The notes under the pieces: model-generated | Databases searched by the model: none | Seen by the model: the letters and a program-made list of their open reading frames with translations, nothing else | Told to the model about the DNA's origin: nothing | In this document: positions 26,396-37,289 of the stretch, one piece after another | Numbering within the stretch: the first letter of the stretch is position 1 | How the letters are laid out: each line of letters starts with the position of its first letter | NCBI RefSeq assembly: GCF_014633365.1 | Contig: NC_068349.1 | Coordinates: forward strand, 31,386,753 to 31,450,752 | Source: Diospyros lotus | Taxonomy: Eukaryota; Streptophyta; Magnoliopsida; Ericales; Ebenaceae | Length of the DNA: 64,000 bases | Reading direction: 5' to 3' | Translations under genes and position numbers: made by a program

Positions 26396-28100
26396 TGTTG
26401 AGTAATCTATTAAACTATTGAAGTTTTGATTTGACGAGGAAATAGGAAATTTTTGGTAAATGATGATGACCAAAATAGTGTGTTAAGATTAAAATGATTG
26501 TAAAACAATCAAGTAAGATATATAAAAATCAAGTAAGTTAGGTTTTCAATTGAGTACTATTCTATGTTAATCGAGTAATGAAGTAATATATCTAAATCAA
26601 GTCAGATTATTGGTTCTTATAATCGAATAATAAGTTTCATGTAATCGAGTAATTCTATGATCTAATGTTTCTATTCTAGTAAAAGTCTTGTATACTCGAA
26701 TAATTTTCTTGTCAAGAAAAGCCTTAAGATAAATTCAAAGTAAGCATGTTATTGTAATCGAGTGTATTATGTTTGTAATTGAATAAGCATAAGCTGTATA
26801 ATAGGTAATCAATTGCAAATCTTATTATATTAATTGAGTAGAGATCAAATGTACTTGACTAAACAATCCTTTGTATTTGAGTAAATAATACAAGTTTCTG
26901 GTGATACAAAATTAATTGAATATTTAGTTTTTGTAATCAAGTAATGATTCATTTGTCCTCGAGTAAATAGCTTTTGTAATCGAGTATATATCCTTAAAAA
27001 TTTTGTCAGTCTTTGCATCATCTTCATAATCGAGTACTTGAATTATTAATAATTGAGTAATGAATCACGTGTATTGGAGTAAATAATCTTTGTAATTGAG
27101 TAAATATTTTTCAGAAATATGCTAAGTCTTTGGACCATTAATTTAATCGAGCACTAAAATTATTAATCGAGTAAATATCTTAGTATACTAGAGTAAATAT
27201 AGTTTTCTAATCGAGTATGTATTAAAGTTTTTTGTCTCAAAATTTTAATTGAGTAAAAGACAGTTTGTATTCGAGTAAGGCATAATAATAGTTGACTAAA
27301 AAACATATATACTTGAGTAAAGATCAAACTTAGTCAATTAAACACCACTTTGTACTTGAGTAACATTCGTCAAAATTTGAAAAATATAGTCGTTACATAG
27401 CATTAAATGCGATCTGTCTTTAATTTTCAGAACATTAAAAGCTTTTCAAACAAGTTGTACTTAGATTTTGATGTTTATAACTAAATTTTGAGATGTTATA
27501 GAGACAAAAAGTGACAGTTAAGATACAAAGAACATTCTGTCACCTTGATGGATAGCTTAGCCGAAGCATTAAGTGACAACACTATATAAAGGGGCTAAAG
27601 CCTAAAAAATAAGAAGAATGTTGAATCTCTGAAATCTCGAGTATTCAAAAAATCTTCAACAAGTTCTCTACTATTTACATCCAAAAGAAAAAAGAGAGAT
27701 CACATGCTCTACTGTTTACATCTTTTTATCTCTTTGTAAAAACCAAGACAAGTGTCTATAGTTTCAATATCACCTTATTCCTTCTATTGTATACTTTTTT
27801 CACATTCATATTATGATCTTGTAAAGGTTAAGCCTGATCCTGTAAAAGATATTGGTCGTGGCTAATCCTATTTAAAAAGCCATTGTTTGTAAAGGTTTGT
27901 AGTCGAGCCTGTTTTAAAAGCTATCCAAGTAAGTTTGGTTGGACAAAATCTTTAGTGAAATAGCCAAGGTAGTGGACTACCACTATACATCTTGTGTGTT
28001 ACATTCTTTCATTTACTTTTTACTTACTACTTTAAGTCACTTATTTTTAAAAAGGTAAAAAAGTTTAATTCACCCTCTTTTAATTTAACAAAACTTTACA
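26396..28100 (+). mobile_element. Copia-type LTR, copy C, plus orientation
   Basis: It starts TGTTGAGTAATCTATTAAAC and ends ...CTTTACA two bases before a primer binding site. It shares with copies A and B the many ATCGAGTAA words and the GTCAAAATTTGAAAAATATAG block (27,369-27,389). A TATATAAA box lies at 27,593-27,600, with the likely transcript start shortly after and a long leader ending in TTCACCCTCTTTTAATTT. Decayed but full length, about 1.7 kb. Confidence 0.8.
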
Positions 28101-28102
28101 AG

Positions 28103-28114
28103 TGGTATTAGAGC
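28103..28114 (+). promoter_or_regulatory. Copia primer binding site
   Basis: TGGTATTAGAGC differs by one base from TGGTATCAGAGC, the standard copia site complementary to the 3' end of initiator-Met tRNA. It lies two bases after the end of LTR copy C and 43 bases before the gag start. Confidence 0.85.
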
Positions 28115-28157
28115 ATGTCTCATTCACAGGTATAACAAGCCTAGAGAAAATATCAAA

Positions 28158-28847
28158 ATGGCCAACACATCAAGCAGTTTATTCCATAAGACACAGTCCT
28201 GCAACAAGCCTCTCTATTTTGATGGAAACAACTACGCTTACTAAAAGAACATAATGAAAACATTCATTCCATCAAGATATGTTAAAGCCTGGAGAGTGAT
28301 AGTAAGTGGCTTCTAGATGCCAACAGTTACAGTAGGAAACACTATCATTCCAGAGCCAGAAGAAGATTGGAATGATCAAGATACGAGGATGATCAAACTC
28401 AATGCTACAACCAAAAACATGTTGGAATGTGCACTCGGTCTAGAAGAGTACAACTAGTCAGCATGTGAGACAACCAAAGAGATATAGGACAAACTTGAGG
28501 TAACTCATGAAGGAACCTCTTAGGTAAAGAAGTAAAAAATTAGAATGCTTAAGCATGATTATGAATTATTTTTAATGCAACTAGGAGAAACCATAAAGTA
28601 TATGTATACTAGGTTAAACAATATAGTATCTAATCTAAAGAACTTAGGAAAACCAATTTTAAGTGAAGACATAGTTGAAAAGTTTTTGCAATGTTTACCA
28701 CATAAATGGCGTCCTAAAGTCATTGCTATTCAGGAAGCTCAAGATCTGGAAAAAAAAATGCCACTAAATGAATTATTAGGATCACTAATGACTATATCTG
28801 TTACTCTAGTAAGTTTTTTTGAGACTTTCTATTTCTCAAAGAATTAA
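28158..28847 (+). pseudogene. Copia gag remnant (UBN2-type), with in-frame stops
   Basis: From the ATG at 28,158 the frames give a recognisable copia gag N-terminal half: an N-terminal stretch ending in a PLYFDGNNYA-like motif, then an acidic EPEEDWND motif, then the UBN2 core. The core is readable in an open stretch at 28,545-28,847 with LKHDYELFLMQ, YTRLNNIVSNLKNLGK, LPHKWRPKVIAIQEA and LNELLGSL. At least five in-frame stops lie upstream (such as TAA after NNYAY and TAG in the WDKLE-equivalent region). The zinc knuckle and all of pol are absent after 28,810. Gag would form the virus-like particle; this copy cannot. Confidence 0.85.
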
Positions 28848-29284
28848 TCGAGTAACAAACTTATTAATCAAGTAAGATTGACTTTAGCAAAAATACATTC
28901 AATTCTTTTAGTTATTACTCGAGCAATACAATTTTTTCCTCTTAGAAATGACACAAATCTCCCTTGACTTTGATAGACTTTAAGAGTTGATCATTTTGCC
29001 CATGTATTTAAATTACTTTTTATCTCTTTCTCTCTCCTCTCCACTTTCATTTATCTCCCCCCCTCCCCTCTCTCTCTCTCTCACACACACAAACATGTTA
29101 TGGTCAATGTTTCCTTATCTTTGGTGGTTCAATAATCATCACTGATGGTCCAATCTCTCTCATATCTTTCCTTCTTTTCTCTCCTTCCTAATCAGGTTCA
29201 ATTAAACCCAAATTTCTAGTCGAAGAATCTACTAAGAGAAGATAGAGAAATCTAGTAGTGAATTGTGAATTTGAGGGTTTGAGA
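28848..29284. other. Short intergenic stretch with CT/CA microsatellite
   Basis: 28,845-28,935 again contains ATCGAGTAA and ACTCGAG words like the copia LTRs, so it may be a scrap of another LTR joined to the gag. 29,057-29,094 is a (CT)n(CA)n microsatellite. No gene. Confidence 0.5.
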
Positions 29285-29918
29285 TGTTGTTGGTGAGGTC
29301 AACTGGGTTGAAGTCAGATGGGTGGTCTCTAGGGACTTCATGACAAGATGTTCAGAAGGGTCTTTAGGGAGTCGATGATGAGTGGCCCTGATGGGTCTTT
29401 GGGAAGTAGGGCTTCTGGTCTTCGAGAGAGTAGGGCTTGAACTTAGCCTGTAAGCAAATGAGCAATTAGAAAGACACATGGGAGACTCCCCCATGTTGGC
29501 TTTCTGATGCCTAAGTCAAACAATAGTCCGAGAGAAATATCCAAAGTATGTGTATGAATGTCCAATGTAAGATGTATGTGGCATGTAGATATTATGTGTC
29601 CCGAATGAAGAGGTGTGTAATTTCTTGGATGGGTTGTAAAGAGAGATAATGTGATGGCCGAATGGCTCTAGAGAGTCAAGAGAGGAATCAGTCGACCAAA
29701 AGATCCATTTGCCTCTGAAAAGGTGCATATTTATTGGCGAGCTTAGTGGGACCGATGAACGATTCTTTCGGGGAATGCATAAAGGAGGCCAGAAGGCTTG
29801 GAGACGTCTTCGGGGTGAAGCACCCCGATGCCCATGAGGCTATCGTCCTAGAGATTCTATGGGAAATGAATCATCAGGTGACTTCTCAAGACTTAGGAAA
29901 TTTTTAGGGCACCCCACA
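29285..29918 (-). mobile_element. LTR-like repeat, minus-oriented, copy 1 (shorter)
   Basis: Homologous along its length to 42,629-43,536 in the same orientation. On minus it begins TGTGGGGTGCCC and ends near CAACA, and contains an AATAAATATG box (about 29,725-29,740) where copy 2 has CTATAAATATG. Immediately inside, reading minus, is a purine-rich AGAGTGGGGAA tract (about 29,926-29,937) of the kind that primes plus-strand synthesis beside a 3' LTR. I therefore read it as the 3' LTR of an old minus-strand element. The minus frames of 80 and 70 codons are products of the repeat. Confidence 0.6.
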
Positions 29919-30118
29919 AAAATAGTTCCCCACTCTTGCCTTGGGCTAAAAGGTGAAGGAAAGAGTAAAATAAATGTGGGTGCCCAATGGCTCAACGGGG
30001 AGAGTCTCTAAGGGACTCACGATGCTTCCTCTACCAATGGCCATGGCTATAAATTGGAGATGGTCCCAGATGGGCCACACTTCCTTCCTTGAAGAGCCAG
30101 AGTCATTGGGAGCTTCCC

Positions 30119-32553
30119 TGTAACACCCCGTCTCGCCAAGCGTGTCACTATAAGGGTATTCTCGGGATTTCTTTTTTTTTTTCCTCTTTAAGTTCAACAC
30201 GCGCGGTATTTCAAGAACAATCTTCACATGCAGAAACAAAACCCCGCGAACCCCAGTCTTGCCCGTTTAACTATCAAGATCAACAATCTTAAACTAAACG
30301 AGTCTTAATACAACGCAGCGGATACACTAATACCAAAACACCATAATTCTTACATTGTGTTTCCATAGCAAAATATGTAATACATATCAAATGATAAAAT
30401 TGCTATTATACAACTGTTCATTTACAACCTGAAATGCATGTTAAATCCTCCAAACGTTACAACGACTTAACAAACTAAGCACCATTGGCCCTCAACCGGC
30501 CACATCCTTGCCTCCGCAGCAGTTCCTGGCTGGAACATTAAACGTTCCAGGGGCATAGCCCAAGTTAGATGATAAACATCTAAGTGACGGCATAAAACAG
30601 TTCATACAATGCATGAGAGACACATGAGCATGGCATACTCAGATAAACGTAAATATGCAAGACATGTCTAACTCGAGATATCACCTTGACATACTTAATC
30701 CCTCGAATGCCCCACTGTGGCACACGTTCACCTGGTCCAACGTTAATCCCTCGGGTGCACCGTCGTGACACCCGTTCACCTGGTTTAACATTATTCCCTC
30801 GAGTGCCCCCAGTGTGACACCCGTTCACCTGGATTAACATTGTCCCAATCTCAAGCAGACCCCATCCCGCCCCATACGGACCCAACGATGCAATTAAACT
30901 TGACCCCAAATGATATGAAGATTTACACGCCATGCACCAACATTTTAAAATAAACAGTTAATGCAATGTAGCAAATATCGACACAATGATCATAAGCAAA
31001 GCCTTGTAAAACAATTTATGTCCAGGAGGGTATAACCGCTCACTAGAACTCACCACAAGCACCTAAGAACACTTCCAAAACAAGGAAAAGTTGGAATCAA
31101 ACCACTCACCTCGAATGTATTCAGATCGCCTCGATCCTCGTGCAACGCCTCGGTTTGCGTGCTAAATCCCAAATGCTTGAACTTATACTCAACCTCGAGC
31201 CACAGTACTTCCTAAACACCATATTTAATTAAGGAAGCATTAAAATCCATTTTCCTCAATTTTCCATAATTTTCTCTATTTTCTCCCAATTTTCTCCTCG
31301 TTAATTCCAAAATAATTATTTCTTCAACTATTTTCCGAAATATTTCAACACAATAATTCCTAGAATAATTAAATAAAAATATTGGAATTAAAATTACCAA
31401 AATAGCCCTTCGCACGCGCTCTCACGCGCCCTGCGCGTGGCTGCGCGTGGAGGCTGGCGCGTGCAGCCACGCGCGTCGTCTTCTTCCTCAAGACCCGCCG
31501 GCGACGACCCCTCCGATGACCGATCTGAGCACACCCCCTTCAAGCCCTCGGTGAGTCGATCCCAACGGCACCATTTTTAGGCCGAAAGCTCGCCGGAAAA
31601 TGGCCCAAACGGCCAGTTGCAGGTCCGGCGAGGCGGACCGCCTCGCTTCTTCGAACAGCCTCCAAACCTTGACGAAAATGCTCCAAATGCTCCAGAATCC
31701 TTCTAATCGATGTAAGGAGCAAAAGCCCCTTAACCACTCCCTTCGATTTGCTCCCCATCGCGAGAAATTTGAATGTTAATTTTCGGCCAAAACCTAGGTT
31801 TTTATAGCGAACCTCCGGCCCATTTCCGGCCAATCAGCGATCGAGGCTTGGCTTACAAGCTTCCTAGCGCCGGATACTACCTCCCCCGAACCACCCTCGG
31901 CCGTCCCATCGCCTGAAACGACCTCCACGTGCGGCGGAAGGCGGCGGCCGAAATCCTTCTTGCGTTCACACTGTGCAGCTTTTGTTAATTTGCATTTTAG
32001 CCCCCCTGATTTCATCAATTCTCAATTTGGCCCCTTCCTTAACACTCCTAATAAATCCAATTATATCACCATGTCCCGCAAGTTTAGTACATCTCATTAG
32101 ACCCTCGAAACTCCTGAAAAATTACCGTTTTGACCTCCCTCGGGTAAAATTAGAAAATTGCACTTAGGCCCGTTTGGTCAAATTGACCTTAAATCCATTT
32201 GATTCAACCCGAAATCGCTTAAGGGTTGTTCTACACATTAAATACTAGTCCTTGACGCGCTTCGTTGATCTTCTGGACGTTTCCTACGTCGATTCGGTTT
32301 TCTCAGCCCGATCGACAGCTGTACCGAAAACTGTTCCCGATCCCACTTCTTTCATCACTAAAAATCATAATTCGAATCACTTGTCGATACTGTACAATTT
32401 TATTTAGCTATCTAAGGTCCGGGTTACTCCCTCCGACTGATTTGATCGTCTAAAACTGCGTTAATGTGCCACATAGCCTTATTCTTTTGCTAATTCCAGT
32501 TATACCCTTCCTTAAAAATCATTTATACTCTTAATAACTTCCTGGGTATTACA
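30119..32553 (+). mobile_element. Solo LTR (Ty3-type) with perfect TTCCC target duplication
   Basis: Ends TGTAACACCCCGTC...GGGTATTACA with TTCCC directly before (30,114-30,118) and after (32,554-32,558). The ends and the 2435-bp length fit the long LTRs of chromovirus-type Ty3 elements. It contains three 48-bp tandem units at 30,695-30,838 and a strongly CpG-rich block near 31,410-31,480 (repeated GCGCGTGG). No internal coding region remains. It sits inside the older minus-strand element defined by the repeats at 29,285 and 42,629. The frames inside are not genes. Confidence 0.9.
30695..30838 (+). repeat. Three tandem 48-bp units inside the solo LTR
   Basis: TTAATCCCTCG-like starts fall at 30,695, 30,743 and 30,791, each unit ending in ACACGTTCACCTGG or ACCCGTTCACCTGG. 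These may be U3 regulatory repeats. Confidence 0.85.
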
Positions 32554-32781
32554 TTCCCAAAGACTCATATCAATCCAGAGACCTTTTGTTGCTCTTAACC
32601 CTAGAGATTCTAATCCTCTGAAAGATTCTTTGCTAAGAAAAGTCTAACTTTTTGAGTTAAAATAGATTTTAAACAACCTCCTACTGATATTATCATTTCC
32701 CTGCGAATGAGATTCTCAATTTTAAGAGGCAAGACTGACAAAGATTTTGCATGATCCTATTGTATCCCAAATTCATGGAAG

Positions 32782-34284
32782 CTAAGAGGTCCTAAAGGGT
32801 ATGAACTTACAGCCATTGTTAGGGGAGGATTGATAGCAATTTATTTAGATAGCCTACAAGCGGGCCTTAGATTACCATTGCACCCTTTTAGGATGCAGTT
32901 TTTAGGAGAGGAAATACTGACGTGGGTCCAGTTGCATTCGAATGGATGGGCCATGCTAGTGGGGTTTTTTGTCTTGTGTAATAAGCGAGGGGTGGAACCC
33001 ACGACATCCTTATTATGCTGCTTCTATCGCGCTCGCACCATAAGAGAGGAAAAGGAATTTGTGTCCTTCTAGAGGACGCACATCAAGGTAAAATTATTTA
33101 GGGGTGGACTTTAGAAAATAGATGATTTTGAGACTAGATGGTCGGTGGTCACACCACCTGTAGGGGTTAGGGGTCCTCGCGATATTAGTGCACTGAGAGA
33201 ATAAAGGCGATTGTTCGGATATTGATTTATTAGTGAAGGACCACTAGGATGAAATTAATAAACTGGCTTAAGAGGGCTCAGTATTTTTATCAGATTTAAT
33301 AAATGATACATGTCTTATTGAGACGAGATTGGTCATTCAAAAACTATCAATTCTCAAGTGGTCACATCCCCGTTATCCTTTTCATTAGATGATGATGAGA
33401 GAGAGAATGGAGGAATGTCGGGGAGATGACAAAGATGTGGATATTACAGGGAACTCAGATGTGATTGGAGAGGAAGAAGAAGGGCTTGAAGGGAAGTCAA
33501 ACCCTAGAGGTACTCACCCTAACCCTTATCTTTTTACTTGGCACTTTAAAGCTTTTTTAATATTGATATTCAACAATTACACCGATGATTAGATTGAATT
33601 TGCAGAGATGATGTGGCTTTAAAGAGCGGCACGAGCCAAGTAGTAGGAATCAGAACAACGGGCACAAGAGGCCCTTTAGAGAACACAACTGCAGGCTGCC
33701 CAAGCCCCTCATTTGCCAAAAAAAGTTGATGGCGGAGAGGCTTTGCAAGACTGTTAGACACATACACTATTTTTGAGTTGGATGTTGTGGTAAGGCTCGT
33801 GTATACCACGATAATGTCGTGGGACGAGATGAGGTACGCGGGGAGCATGCTAAGCCAGCTTCATATTACAGAGCAACATTTGGCAGAGGTATGGAAGATT
33901 TTGAATTTCTCTTTAGTGCTTCCCCTTATGTTTATTGTGGCTTTTGATGTTTGGGCTTTTACTTAATAAGGAATGCAGTGCCAAGCAATGGCCATGGTGA
34001 AGGCTGTAGCGGATCTAATTAAAGCTGAGAAAGACAAATGCTGGTGGTCCGCCATGCCATTGGTCAGAGAGACGATGTAAGACGCTTGGAGCAAGAGGTT
34101 TGAGACCTTAACGAGTACAAGAAGTAGGCTTCTCGACTCGAACGTGAGGCTAAAGAGGTGAAAAAAAAAAGAGAAACTCCTTGAAGGGGGATGCTGATAT
34201 GCTTAGGGAGACTAAGGTGTTGCTGTCAAGGGTTAACTCCACCCTATTAGCTGAACTCAAGCAAGCCCTACAAGAAAGAGACAA
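32782..34284 (+). pseudogene. Decayed Tat-type extra ORF: transposon-like domain, introns, coiled coil
   Basis: The opening frame (32,830-33,072) has the signature of the plant 'putative gypsy type transposon' domain: YLDSLQAGLRLPLHPF, then LHSNGWAMLVGFFVLC, then GVEPTTSLLCCFY. Acidic sequence follows (33,389-33,509), then a likely 96-bp intron at 33,510-33,605 (GTACTCACC...TTTGCAG), an Ala/Arg/Gln-rich part, a likely 82-bp intron at 33,889-33,970 (GTATGG...AATAAG), and a charged heptad-like coiled coil up to 34,284, where a copia LTR starts at once. Many in-frame TAG/TAA stops. Same family as the antisense gene at 50,640-52,560. Function unknown. Confidence 0.65.
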
Positions 34285-36283
34285 TGTTGTCTTACTTTTG
34301 TGTATTAGTTTTGATGATGAAAAACATCTATTGACTTAATCCCTAAGTCATGAGTCAAGGTTGTAGTTTTCAACATATATCAATTTCAATATCAAGTATT
34401 ACTTTGTGAAAATGAAAACCAAATGAATTACAAGTATCGAGATTTGCAAAATCCTATTTTTCTAAATCTGGAAGGTTAGCGCATTATAAGGAGACATATA
34501 AGAAAATATTTTCTTTTTGGAAAACTATCTCTCGGTATTTTGATAGCTAACATTTATTGGTGCTAAAATGATTTTTAATAAATTTTTCAAGAAATAGAAA
34601 GTATATATTTTGGAGGTGGTAAAATCATAAAATGTCGAGTTTGTACTAAAACCAAAATTTTACTTTCTTATTGTTATAGATTTTGATTTTCTAGATATTT
34701 TTATTGAATCCAAATAGGGGTACTTTCTTATTTACATTTATGTATTAAAATAAATGGAAGGTAAAATATAAATAAAAGAAAATGTGGACATTTACTTGTG
34801 CTTTCAAGTAAATATGTTGTAATGTATACATGCTATGGATTGTGCTTTCAAGTAAGTCCTTCTAAAAATTTGTTATGTTTCTGTGCATGTTTTGAAACCC
34901 CTTCTGAAAGGGTTTTCAATGCTTTCTAAGTATATATGCTATTTTGAAACATCTATGTAATGCATTTGTTTTCAAATCGGGTTTTAGACTATGTTTCGAA
35001 ACCTATATGTCATGTTTCGAAACCTCTGACATTTCTATCAGCAGAGATTTAAAAGATCTGAGATGCTTTTGTTTTGCATTTTAGTATTTATCTAAAAGCT
35101 TCTCAATCATTTGTTTAATGTTTTCTCCATGCTTTGTAAATTCAAATTCAAATTTGAAGTAAAGATCATTATTATATGTTAGTGGAGAATAGATTATATC
35201 TCCCACCTGTTGCTATCTCTAAGTGTAAGTCCAGCTGGAAAGGCTGTATGTTTTGAAACATGAAAAGTATGTTTCGAAACCTTAGTGTAAATTTGTCATG
35301 TTTCGAAACCTGCATGTTATGTTTTGAAACATTTTTTTGTCTTGTCTCTAACGGCTATAAACGACCAGATTTTTATCTCTTGATATAAATAACAAGTATT
35401 TGAAGACAAGAAGAGACACAACAAGAGAACACACACACTAAAGACACATACACAAGCACAAGTGGTGATCAAAAAGTTTGATTGAGCTTCCAAATAAGAT
35501 ACATACATTTATGGTGCTATGAATGTATAAAGAAGGAGAAAATCGAAAACAAGAAGTATCATCTCGTTAGCTCTCCCCACCTCAATCTTAGAGGTTTGTC
35601 CAGCCATTAGTAAGACATTTTATTGGGCTGTAAAGATAAGTTTTATTTATCTTGTTGATTGTTGTAAGATTTGAGTTGAGCCTAAAACTCATTATGTCAA
35701 AGGTTTGATTTGAGCCTAAAACTCATTTGGCGCAAGGTTTGAGTTGAGCCTGTAAAAACTCATTGTATAAAATTTTGGGGGTGAACCACGGTAAAACCTT
35801 TGTTGTGGTTGATCATTAGTAAAGGTGATTGGGATTGAAAAATCCTTCAAGTGGGAAGACTTAAAGATAGTGGACTAGACGGGGTGCCAAACCACTATAT
35901 ATCTTGTGTGCAGTTAATCTTTTGCTTTTTCTTATCCATTATTGCTTGAGATTTCAAAAATTGTTTTCAAAAACTAAAACATATTTTCTCTTGAGCATAA
36001 GCCTATACTCATTCATATAAACATAAGTACCTATCTTTAATTTCAAACACATTTGATATACTCTTACTTATGTAAATCATCTTTGCCAAAGATCATTATT
36101 TTGAAATACAAGATAAAAGATTTTGAATCAAGCAAAACAGAAAAGTATATTTCGAAACACACATTCTATATTTTGAAATAAGTTATAACAGTAAGATATA
36201 CTTCGAAACATATATAGTAGGTTTTGAAACTTGCAAAACATAAAGGTTTATTTTGAAATATATACCTTATATTTCGAAACATA
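34285..36283 (+). mobile_element. Copia-type LTR with TTTCGAAA motif array, cut by a CACTA element
   Basis: Starts TGTTGTCTTACTTTTG exactly where the preceding coiled-coil frame ends. About a dozen copies of TTTCGAAAC or TTTTGAAAC lie at 34,890-35,335 and again at 36,150-36,280. A TGATATAAATA box (about 35,380-35,392) precedes a region ending in GTGGACTAGACGGGGTG and CCACTATATATCTTGTGTG, a layout typical of long copia LTRs. The right end is lost where CACTACAAAAAAA begins at 36,284. The 63-codon minus frame inside is spurious. Confidence 0.6.
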
Positions 36284-36830
36284 CACTACAAAAAAATTAG
36301 CTTTTAATTGTGGTTTTATTTGTATTTAGCGGCGGTTAAACCGCCGCTAAGTCAGCCATCGTGGAACATTTAGCGGTGATTTTCAGCAACCGCTGGAATA
36401 ACCGTCGCTAATAATATTTTTTGTGACGGTTTAAAAAACTGCGGCAAAATAAGTGATTTAGCGGTAGTTTTTATAATATTTAGCGGCAATTTTGAAACTG
36501 CCGTAAAAAATTTAAAAAAATTAAATTTTTAATTTTAACGACAGTTTCAAAACCACCGCTAAAATTAATAAAAAAAATTAAATTTTTAATTTTAGCGGCA
36601 GTTTCAAAACTGCCGCAAAAATTAAAATTTTAATTTTTTAATTGCCAGGCCCGCACCAAGCATGGCCCACCTGGCCGCCCGGGCCTAGCCCATGCACGTT
36701 GGCTCGCACGCGCGCCACATGGTGATACTGAAAATTAAATCCCACGCCTTCCTCTCCGCAAGTTTCGAACCTAGGATCTCAAGTACGCGCGCGATCCGAC
36801 TGATCTGCGAAGCCCCCTGACATATATGCA
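36284..36830 (+). mobile_element. CACTA (En/Spm) transposon terminus with subterminal palindromes
   Basis: Begins CACTACAAAAAAATTAG, the hallmark CACTA end, followed by many subterminal repeats around GCGGC (TTTAGCGGCGGTTAAACCGC, TAGCGGCAATTTTGAAACTG). These act as transposase binding sites in this superfamily. A GC-rich block with GCCCGG words follows at 36,648-36,730. I found no matching inverse end (TGTAGTG) to the right before the next insertion, so the element is truncated or the far end was replaced. Confidence 0.75.
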
Positions 36831-37289
36831 CATATATATATTATATACTAATCTAAGAACTAATTTTCAAAATTATATTTTATATTTTTTAATATATATT
36901 AAAAACATTTATTAATTGATTTTTTTTAAAAGAATAATGGAATAAATAAAAATAAATTAATTGAGTTGAATTAAATAAATTAATTGATTAAAAATAAAAA
37001 GAAGATTTTATATATTTTTTAAAAATTATTAAAATTTTGTTAAATTTATTTTTATTTTTTTAAATTAAATTTTTAATGAATTTTTCTATTAATTTAAATT
37101 AACAATTCAATTATTTTGTTCTCATTCATTCCTCATGCATTTATATAGATCATATGCACAGTGGACTCTTGTTTGGTTACCCAAATACCAAACCAATTCC
37201 AAAAAAATGCTCATTGTATTTGTATCTGTTTAACCTTTCAAAATACAAAAAGAATAATGAGCCCAAAAAGGAAAAATAGGGTAAGGGGG
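36831..37289. other. AT-rich DNA between CACTA fragment and solo LTR
   Basis: 36,831-37,120 is nearly pure A/T and may be the AT-rich inner part of the CACTA fragment. 37,130-37,289 is unremarkable and forms the left flank of the next solo LTR. Confidence 0.5.
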
